From positions 708,638-772,637 of the forward strand of contig JAFEKR010000031.1 of the NCBI GenBank assembly GCA_019022495.1: 64,000 bases of DNA, given 5' to 3'. How positions within the stretch are numbered: position 1 is the first letter of the stretch; each line of letters begins with the position of its first letter. Source of the stretch: Epichloe hybrida (Eukaryota > Ascomycota > Sordariomycetes > Hypocreales > Clavicipitaceae). A model generated the notes under the pieces. It was not told the DNA's origin and ran no database searches. It worked only from the letters and a program-made list of their open reading frames with translations. Below are positions 55,470 to 64,000 of the stretch, in pieces. Position numbers and translations under genes: made by a program.

Positions 55470-55974
55470 TAGTTTACTAAGTGCCTTTACCCTAGGGGTA
55501 TCTTATAATTACTTTAATTATATTTACTTTATTTGCTTTTTTAATCTTTATTACTAGGTTCTTAATAAATATATACTTTATTAGAAAACCCTTAATAATA
55601 ACGCTAAGTATATAGTAGTAAATAGTTATCTCTAGGCTAAATACTTTAGTAATCTATTTTTAGTTTTCTTTATATTACACTATATTTCCTTTAAAGGTAA
55701 TAATTATATCCTTACTAAGGAGTCTTCTAGCTACTATTACTAAGGTTTGCCTAATAGCTTTATTTATAGCTATAACTATATCTTTCACGCCCCTAGACTA
55801 GAGTAATTCTTATATAGTGTTTCCTTTAATAAGCACTTCTCTATATTATCTTCTAGGGATCTAAAGGGAAAGGGGGTTAGTATTTAGTTATCTTAGTGTA
55901 AGCCTAGCTATAATGCTTGCCTAGGTTAGGGAGTTATTATCTTTAGCTTCCTCTCTAATAGCCTCCTTAAGGGC
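55470..55974 (-). pseudogene. LINE (Tad1-type) ORF1/gag-like remnant
   Basis: On the minus strand one frame, broken mostly by stops at expected Gln/Trp codons, reads ALKEAIREEAKDNNSLT, VKDIVIAINKAIRQTLVIVA and RRLLSKDIIITFKGNIV. Then, across stops, it reads ITKVFSLEITIYYYILSVII and KGFLIKYIFIKN. The RxLxSGDIxxTF...KW...VFG pattern followed by a VxxHGV-like strand is the RNA-binding ORF1 pattern of fungal Tad1-clade LINEs. The change of Gly to Lys/Ser and the stops fit RIP. No reverse transcriptase is identified next to it. Confidence 0.4.
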
Positions 55975-56651
55975 TATTTTTAATACTTCTTTAGTAATAT
56001 AAATATTACTATTATTAGTGTTTATAGCTTTTACTTTAGTTTAAGTATAGTTTATTACCTAGCTAGCTATAGCTAGTGTAATACGCTATACTTAGGTAAC
56101 TTTATTACTTAGAATAAAGCTAGTAATCTTATTATAGTATTTTATTTCTTTAGGATATATAAATTAGTTTTAGTTTACTATTAGGTTATCCTTACTTCTT
56201 TAGATATTAAACTATCCTATTCCTATATTTAAGTAATAGTTACTTTAAGCTAGCCCCCCTAAGCCTATATTAATTACTATTAGTATTTTATTTACACTCT
56301 TACCACTAGCTTTATTATAGTGTAATATTATAAGAGAGGAGAAATAAAGGTAAGGATTTTAAATATTAATGTGATTTGTATTTTAGAGGCGATTCCAGAC
56401 CTTAGGGTCGGTGCGGAAAAGTATGCAAAGGTAGGTTAACTATATAACTTAATAAAAGAATAATAAGAATAATACTAATATAAAAGGTAAAGGTAAAGCT
56501 CTAATAAAGAAAAATAAAACCTCTAAAACTATTAAGCTAAATTATAGTTATTTAATGTGAGAACAATGATAGCTAGGCAAGAGGTATAGGGGCTCTGGTA
56601 TATTAACTGAAGCTTGCTAGGTCTAAGTGTGTTATGCGTGCGAGTCGCTAG

Positions 56652-56656
56652 CTTAT
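56652..56656. repeat. Target-site duplication CTTAT (left)
   Basis: CTTAT directly before the LTR at 56657, duplicated as CTTAT at 62094-62098 directly after the other LTR. Confidence 0.85.
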
Positions 56657-56888
56657 TGTTAAGGTAGGGGTGTAAATGGATGATAGAAAGCGTTCAATTT
56701 CAGTCAATTAGAGGTGCAAATAGCACCTGACTTTTGTACCTAAAAGGTACATAGTGTGCTATAGTAATAACTAGTCTATGGAGGTACTTCTAATATATTA
56801 TATTTACTAATATCTAACCTTGCGTTTTATCCTTATTAATACGCGCTACCCTTATATAACCTATGCTTTAAGGGAGCTTTCCTTAACA
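56657..56888 (-). repeat. LTR (3' LTR in element orientation)
   Basis: 232 bp, TG...CA ends on the plus strand. It is less AT-shifted at its left end than its partner. Confidence 0.9.
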
Positions 56889-57947
56889 CACCCCCCTTAG
56901 CTAAGATATTTATTAAAGCTAAAGATTATAAGTATAAGAAAAGATTATAATAATTTTCTAGTATTATAATTAAGCGGGAATTTCCTATAAGCTAATCTAG
57001 TAATAGAATTCCTTATGTATTTACCTTAATAAAGGTTTTATAAAGCTATTAGTAAGTATCTTAGAGGTCTTTAACTAATTTACCTTAATATTACCTAGGG
57101 TATATTGCTCTTAAATCCATATTTAATTTATATTAAGATACTTTAAACTAGTTTAAAGCTTTCTTTCCTTATATTCTATAATATAAATTATTTACTTATT
57201 ATTACACTAGATAATTAATAGAGAAAGGACCTATATACTAATATTATAAAGTAGTTTACTTAGAGATATATACTCTTTTACTCTATAATTTAATATAAAG
57301 AGCTTTACTTCTATACTTAACGTTATTATATAATACTACCTCCTAGACTTCTAATTAATTATAGCTTTATATATAATAAAGATATAGCCTTATATTAATT
57401 TCTAAGTATTAGGGTTATTACTAAGAGAGGTATTAGTGCTAGAGAAAAGCATATTAAACTTATTTGCTCCTAAGTATTAGATATATAACTTCCTTATATT
57501 CTAAGTGTATATTAGAGTAACCTTTATAAGCTTAATATACTTTATTAAAGGGTTTGTTATAAAGGTAGCTAGCTTTAAAGCTATAAAGGCTATATTAGGT
57601 TTTCTAATAATGTAAAGATAGACTAAAGAGCTAATAATTACTCTATAGTAATTAATCTCTTTATTAGTAGCCTAACTATTATTTAGGACTATTATAGCTA
57701 TTATTAGAGGTATTATAATTAAGCTCTTTAAATTATTATTAATAATATTAGGAATAAACTTCTAAGCTATCTTTTAAATATATAATTCCTATAATAACTA
57801 TATCTCTTTAGTATTATAATTTCTAATAATTTTAATGCCTAGGAATTACTTTAAATTACCTTAGTCTTTAATATCTAGACTATTTATTAATTACTTATAT
57901 AGCTCTTTAAATTCTGCTTTAAATCTATTTAGAAATAGCACTATAAT

Positions 57948-57959
57948 ATTATTTACATA
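57948..57959 (-). other. Mutated RT catalytic motif YVNN
   Basis: TAT GTA AAT AAT on the minus strand. Copia reverse transcriptases have YVDD; both Asp codons have become Asn through G-to-A transitions, the RIP signature. Confidence 0.75.
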
Positions 57960-60900
57960 GAAAAACAAGATAAATCTGCCTTTTATAAAGATATATAAGT
58001 CTTCCTTTCCTTAGATAAAGCCTAGATTTAATAGGAATTATATTAGGTATAGAAACCATTATTAAGGAGCTTCCTATAGCCTATATAATACTCTAGTTAT
58101 TTTCTAGAGATAACCTTATATATTTATACTCTCTAGTAGCTTATAGAAGATAGGTTCTTTAAGTTTTATATATAGGAAGGCATTCTAAATATTATATTAA
58201 TATATATTAAGATTATTAGCATAGTAAATAGTAAGTAGTATATATAAAGATTATAAAGTAAGTATAGTAGTGTAGTTATTTAGGTTATCCTTTAGTTATT
58301 AGTTACCTTAGATTACTATTTAAGCCTTAAACTCTATAATAATACCTTTTTTATTAGTTTTATACTTAAAAACCTATCTAAGGTTAATAATCTCCTTAAG
58401 ATTAAATAATTTATCTAGTATATTCTCCTAGTAGTTTAAGGATTAAAGCTTTAAAAGCTCCTTTATAATCGCTTTCTTCTAGTGGTTATAATATAATAAA
58501 GCTATTGCTTAATAATAATATATAGGTTCTAGAGGTATATCTTTAATATATAAACTATATTAAGTTCCTTAGAATACTATTAAGAAAGTAAAAGAAAACT
58601 ATACTTACCTAGCTTTTCTTATTTCCTTTCTTTAATATTTCCTAGTAATAATATTATTTATATTAATACTATTATTATAAGAACTATAATTCTCTATAGC
58701 CTTACTACCTTTTATAGTAAATTTACTAGTCTTTATAGTAGTTACTATATATTTAGCTATTGCCTTACTTATAAATTTATTAATCTTATAAAATAGCGTA
58801 TTATTACCTTATACTTAAAGCTTTAAGTTCTCTATAGTAACTAGTGCCTTTTAAGAGAAATTAGGAGGGGTTAAAAGTATACTAGAAAGGTTCTCTTTAT
58901 CCCCTATTATATAAGGAGGTATTTTTACTTTAAACTACTTATTTTCCTAGCCTATAGCTAATAGTAAAGAGATAGAATTATTTTCTTTAAGCTTTATTTT
59001 AATAAGATCTTAACTAATTTCCTTATTAAGGTCTTTAGCTTTAAGTTCTTTAAGTAACTTAATTATTAATATCTTCTCCTATTAAGCTAATTCTAGCTTT
59101 TCTTCTAGCTTAAAGAAGGAGTTCTTATTAAACTAAATATATGCTAATATTATAACCTTATAATTATAAAGTAAAGGCACCTATATAATGTATTATAACT
59201 TGCTTCTATACCTAATAAGGTATCTAATATAAGCTTTTTACTCTAGCTATAGTATTATATTATGTAATTTAATATGCTCTAGAGCCTTTGTTATTATTAG
59301 AAATACCTTATATCTATAAGCTTATAGGTATGTAATTAAGGGCTTTTAAACCTCTAATATCTATAAATAGGCTAGGACTATTTTCTATGCCTAATTTCAC
59401 TAGAGTTTATAAGGTATAACCTAATTTCTATAATACTTAAAAGGTATTCTATTTAGTAAATAGACTACTATATTAAAGACCTTATTATTAAGTTCTAAAG
59501 GAAGGTAAGCCTTAAGGCTTAATATATAAGCCTTTTGCTTAACTACCCCCCTAGATCTCTTTACCTTTTTATTTTAACTAGGCATTAAGGGAGCTAAATT
59601 ATAGACTATAATGCTAGTAAAGGCTATTTTATCTTTTATACTCTCTATAAATAAAGCCTTTTTAATATTACTATATAGAAATCAAAGTTAAACCCTAAAT
59701 TATATATATAGAAACGCTATTATTATATAAAAGCTATTATGAATTTTATCTTTAGTCTTAAATAAATAGAAGAAATATATTAAGGTTATAAGGTATATAA
59801 AAATATACTAATACCTATTACTATTCTAATAAGAAGAGTTATAATAGTCTAGATTAACTAAAAGGCTATATCTAGGTCCCTAAGGAAGCCCTTCTAGTGT
59901 AACCTATAATCTCTAGTGCTTAGCTTTACCTATAGTATAGATCTTACACTCTATAAGCTTAGGTCCTATTAATTTAACGCTAAGAGTAGCGTTTATAATC
60001 TCTATAAAGGCCTTCTTGCCTAGATAACTATATTATTAATACTAAAGCTTTATATCTTCTTTCATAAGTAGCCTTAGTGCTTTACTAGTTATAGTGTAAG
60101 CCTCTTTTAGGTTATCTAAGAGTATAGATAATATATAAAGCTTATTAATATTATAAAGTTTAGTAATAAGGTACTTTCCTTAGAATAGGAAGCTTTTCTT
60201 CTAGTTCTAATAAATCCCTGCCTTTATTAGAATTATTGCTAATACTAGGTTTACGTGAAATTTAGGAATTAGTAAAGCACTTTATACTATAATCCTTCTT
60301 AGCCTTTATGATACTAGATTTATAATAGATATATAAACTAGTCCTTATCCTAAGGATATATAGATTATGCCTCTAGCTCTAACCTCTATTATAATAGTTC
60401 TATTAAACTTAGACTATTTAAACTAATAAATATTATTAAAAATATAAACATTAGCTCTAGAATTATAAATAACTATATTCTAATTCCCTTTAGAGCTATT
60501 TATAGCGTTTAAAGTTAAATATATAACTTTCCTTAAAGGTTAAGAGCTTTATAAGTATATAAATAATAATATATTTATAGTTTTCTCTCCTAGAGTTACT
60601 ATAAGTAAGTTATTTATTAGGTTCTATAAGGGGATAATAATATTACTACTTTTCTCCCTTTTCTCTAGCTTTTAACTTATAGCTTTTAATCTCTCTTATA
60701 GGTTTTCCTTTAGATATTTCTTAATATTATCTTTAGAGTTCTTCTTAACTTCCTAGTTCTTAGGAGTAGCCTCTAGCTTATAAAGAGCCTTAAATAAATT
60801 ATAGGATTCCCACTACTTTAATATATTATGAACGTTATAACTAGAGTATCTAAGGCACTTCTTTTACTCTAATTTACTCTAACTATTTAATCTTTTAGTA

Positions 60901-61861
60901 ATAATAGTGTTATTAGCTAATTTTATTATTATTAAGCTCTAAGGAGCTTTATAATCTCTTTTAAACTTACTAACTACTTTAAGGAAGCTATAGTTCTTTT
61001 CTTTATTAAGTAAGTTATTTTATTTCTTCTAGAATGCCTTAAATTTACTTTAAAGAGAGATAATAAACTTATATAGTATTATCTCTTTAGTTTATTAAGT
61101 CTTAAGATCTAGATAATTTCTCTATAGTACCTCTATTATTATAGCTTACTTATACTAATTATAAGTACCTTTAGCTTATAAGTAATTATTAAGGTAATTC
61201 TCTATAAGGATAAGTATTTTCTTTATGTTTAGCTTATATTAATTATAAAGAAGCTTAAGTATTCTATAAGTATAATATTAAACTAACTCCTTTTCCTTTA
61301 CTTTAGTATTAAAGTTAAGAGAGTCTTATATATTTTTTAAAAGGGTCTTATAAATATATTCCCTAATCTTTAGTATTTACTTTAATAGGTTTATATACTT
61401 TATAAGGTTAAATTAAAGCTCTTTATATTTAAAGTTAAATTAGTCCTTTATATCTTTGTAAGTAATCTTCTAATCTTTAAGAGTATTAGGGTTATCTAGT
61501 GTAATCTCTAGTCTTAGACCCCTTTAGGGGTATGTAAGTATTATAAGTTCTTTAAGTAATTTAACCTTATTAGGGTTAATATACTCCTAAATACTATATA
61601 ATTCCGCGTAGTTCTTAACTTAGGTAAACCACTTAATCTAATCCTTCTCTAATAATAATACTATATTTAGAGTTTCTTTACATATTATAAAGGGAAATAT
61701 ATTAGTTAATTAGAGCGTAGGATAAGGGTTTTAACTAATTAATATAATAGAGAGTAATTATCTTATGATATAAGCAAGCGTTAATTAATAATATTTAACG
61801 GAGCTTATATCTTTAATAATAATTAATAAAAATAGCAATAAAAGCCTCCTAGGCTTATAAC

Positions 61862-62093
61862 TATTAAGGTAGGGGTGTAAATAGATAATAGAAAGCGTTT
61901 AATTTTAGTTAATTAGAGGTATAAATAGCACCTAACTTTTATACCTAAAAGGTACATAGTGTGCTATAGTAATAACTAGTTTACAAAGGTACTTCTAATA
62001 CATTGTATTTACTAATGTCTAACCTCGCGTTTTATCCCTGTTAATGTGCGCTGCCCTCATATAACCTATGCTTTAAGGGAGCTCTCCCTGACA
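61862..62093 (-). repeat. LTR (5' LTR in element orientation)
   Basis: 232 bp, same length as the left LTR. It begins TATTAAGG where the left copy has TGTTAAGG, a RIP-type G-to-A change. Confidence 0.9.
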
Positions 62094-62098
62094 CTTAT
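62094..62098. repeat. Target-site duplication CTTAT (right)
   Basis: Partner of 56652-56656. Confidence 0.85.
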
Positions 62099-62277
62099 AG
62101 CTAGTGGCTTGCTAGCAGAGCTTTGTACTACACTACACTACATTTTGTAGTATTTGTAGTGTAGTGTAGTATATTACACTACACTACATACTACACTACA
62201 AGGAGATTTTTCTACTACATATAGTATTTGTAGTATTTTGTAGTATTTGTAGTATTTTGTTATATTTAGTAATATAA

Positions 62278-62346
62278 TAGCTTATAATGGCTTATAATAG
62301 CTTATAAAAGCTTATAATAGCTTATAATAGCTTATAATAGCTTATA
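62278..62346. repeat. 10-bp tandem repeat AGCTTATAAT, second array
   Basis: About seven copies, one variant reading GGCTTATAAT. Same unit as 53931-53970. Confidence 0.82.
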
Positions 62347-62380
62347 AATTTATTAGCTATTAGTATTAATAAGTATTTCC

Positions 62381-62945
62381 TTTAAGTAAAAATCATATAT
62401 ATAAGTAAAAAAGCTATAAAGAAGTAAGTTATAGTTATAATAACTTACTTATAAACTCACTTTTATAAAAATCCCTCTCTTTTAAGTAAAAATTATATAT
62501 TTAAGTAAGAAAGCTATAGAGAAGTTACTTATAGTTATAAAGACTTATTTATAGACTTACTTTTATATAAATTTCTCTTTTTAAGTAAAAATCATGTATT
62601 TAAGCAAGAAAGCTATAAAGAAGTTACCTATAGGTATAAAGACCCACTTTTATATAAATTTCTCTTTTTAAGTAAAAATCATGTATTTAAGTAAGAAAGC
62701 TATAAAGAAGTTACCTATAGGTATAAAGTCCCACTTTTAGACTCACTTTTATATAAATTTCTCTTTTTAAGTAAAAATCATGTATTTAAGTAAGAAAGCT
62801 ATAAAGAAGTTACCTATAGGTATAAGGACTCACTTTTAGACTCACTTTTAAAAAAAATTCTCTTTTTAAGTAAGAAAGCTATAAAGAAGTTACTAATAGT
62901 TATAAGGACCTACTTTTAGACCTACTTTTAGACCTGTTTTTAGAA
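62381..62945 (+). repeat. ~100-bp minisatellite, about six units
   Basis: Units begin with TTTAAGTAAAAATCAT at about 62381, 62481, 62580, 62667, 62766 and 62866, with spacings near 100 bp and one of 87. Each contains AAGAAAGCTATAAAGAAGTTA and CCACTTTTA-type blocks. Later units differ by deletions of the TAGACTCACTTTTA sub-block. Confidence 0.85.
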
Positions 62946-63734
62946 AAAACTATATTACTAAGTAAGAAATCTAAAGATAATCTATATTATTTAACTTACT
63001 TTTAAAGCTTATTTTTAAATAACTTTAATACTAAGGAAAATTCATTATATATATTTATTAAATCTATAATTAAATATTTAAGTTCTTTTTAAGTAACTTT
63101 ACTTAGTACTTTTACTATTCCTTTTACTAAAAAAACCCTTAAAGTTAATATAATTATTTATAACTCTAATAAAATAGCTATATTACTAGGAACTTCTTTA
63201 TTAGTTAAATTTTAATATTCTCTTATTAATAAGATAGTTATATATATATATATAATATTATTAGAGTTTTAGTCTTATTTATATATAATAAAAAATAATT
63301 TCTTTAGGGTAATTCCTATATTTTAAGCAAAAAAGCATACTAAAATAAATAGTAAATCTAAAGAAAAAGATATTAAGATAAAGTAACCTCTATAATTAAG
63401 GGAAAAAAATAGGGTATAATTATAAACTAAAATATACCTTATTTAGCTTCTATATACCTATAATTAGCTTAATAATCTAAATAATCTTAAACTTTAAGAA
63501 TTTATAACTAAATAACTAAATTATAATAAAAAAATAGCTAATATTAACTTAATTAAGAAAAATCTAAGGAATATTATAAAACTATATAATACCCCACTTT
63601 TTTTTCTACTAATACTACATTTATAGTATTTATAGTGTAGTGTAGTATTTACTACACTACACTATATACTACACTACACTAAAATCTACTATACTACATA
63701 CTATAACGAAAGCTAAAATACTACATTTACTACA

Positions 63735-64000
63735 CTACACTATAAACTACACTACACTATAAACTACACTAACTATAAGGAAAAAAAAAACTACATTATA
63801 CTAACTATAAAAAAAAAACTATAATATATTATACTATAAATTCTTTTTCCTAAACTACATTAACTATAAATACTATAAATATAGTATTAGACTTTTTATT
63901 AGTTATTAGTATTTATAAGGTTAAAAGAAAGCTAGTTATATAAAAGCTTTTATTATTACTTATTTTATTAAATTAGTTATAGAATTTATATAAGTTTACT
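63735..64000 (+). repeat. Direct-repeat copy of 53426-53695
   Basis: From the ACTACACTATAAACTACACT stretch to the window end the sequence follows 53426-53695 almost base for base, including AATATAGTATTAGACTTTTT and AAAGAAAGCTAGTTATAT. It is therefore the left end of another copy of the inverted-repeat element, running off the window. Confidence 0.75.

Larger units (their letters stand above)
56657..62093 (-). mobile_element. Ty1/Copia-type LTR retrotransposon, complete but RIP-mutated
   Basis: Two 232-bp direct repeats (56657-56888 and 61862-62093) flank a 4.97-kb interior, with a 5-bp target duplication CTTAT on both sides. Transcription is on the minus strand. A purine tract AAGGGGGG (minus strand, just inside 56889) abuts the left LTR, as a polypurine tract should. 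The reverse-transcriptase active-site block reads FFYVNNII at about 57942-57968, that is YVDD with both Asp codons changed to Asn by G-to-A. It follows a degenerate block like the palm region of Copia RT at about 57990-58080. Gag and zinc-knuckle-like remnants are expected near 60.8-61.6 kb but are too decayed to prove. The many stops make it non-autonomous. Confidence 0.85.
53260..64000. other. AT-rich block with RIP-type transposon decay
   Basis: About 10.7 kb of extremely AT-rich sequence with no intact gene. Recognisable transposon parts carry C-to-T/G-to-A changes and TAA/TAG stops where Gln or Trp codons are expected, the hallmark of repeat-induced point mutation. Typical of RIP-affected isochores in Pezizomycotina. 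Confidence 0.85.

Overview
The window looks like nuclear DNA of a filamentous ascomycete, most likely a Sordariomycete and probably of the order Hypocreales. The reasons are short introns (about 50-150 nt) with GT donors, CTAAC-type branch points and AG acceptors; a carotenoid cluster with the gene order known from Fusarium (carX, carRA, carB, opsin); orthologues of typical fungal housekeeping genes; and a sharp switch at about 53.26 kb from gene-rich DNA into a very AT-rich block carrying repeat-induced point mutation (RIP) in its transposons. The species cannot be fixed from the sequence alone.

Layout. 0-11 kb: 3' end of adenylate kinase 2, a KDEL/HDEL receptor with a long acidic tail (ERD2), an inner-kinetochore CENP-U/Ame1-like gene, NudC, the TFIIH RING subunit Tfb3/MAT1 and an AP180-type clathrin adaptor. 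12.7-26 kb: mitochondrial Asp-tRNA synthetase, a Pal1-like protein, an unnamed conserved fungal protein, a decayed surface-glycoprotein gene, the U6 snRNA phosphodiesterase Usb1, Cks1 and the ER oxidase Ero1. 26-35 kb is a gene-poor accessory stretch: a broken MFS transporter, a small hydrophobin, an intron-containing tRNA-Leu(CAG) and a broken short-chain dehydrogenase. 35-42.6 kb: a Vps38/UVRAG-like protein, Utp11, a membrane-anchored protein of unknown function and the Cx9C protein Cmc1. 43.2-52.9 kb: the carotenoid/retinal cluster. 53.3-64 kb: the RIP-mutated block, with a complete Ty1/Copia-type LTR element, a long-inverted-repeat element, a LINE-like ORF1 remnant and tandem repeats.

How the genes work together, and the main surprise. 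CarRA (phytoene synthase/lycopene cyclase), CarB (phytoene desaturase) and CarX (carotenoid oxygenase) would make beta-carotene and cleave it to retinal, the chromophore of the CarO opsin. Here the cluster is intact in order but damaged in content. carRA carries a one-base frameshift between the cyclase and synthase domains. The opsin gene stops after helix D, losing helices E-G and the retinal-binding lysine, and runs directly into the last three membrane segments of a MARVEL-domain protein through an in-frame intron. carB and carX read open. Either the pathway is decaying at its first and last steps, or the opsin-MARVEL join is an expressed chimera. All exon boundaries given are my manual splice models.
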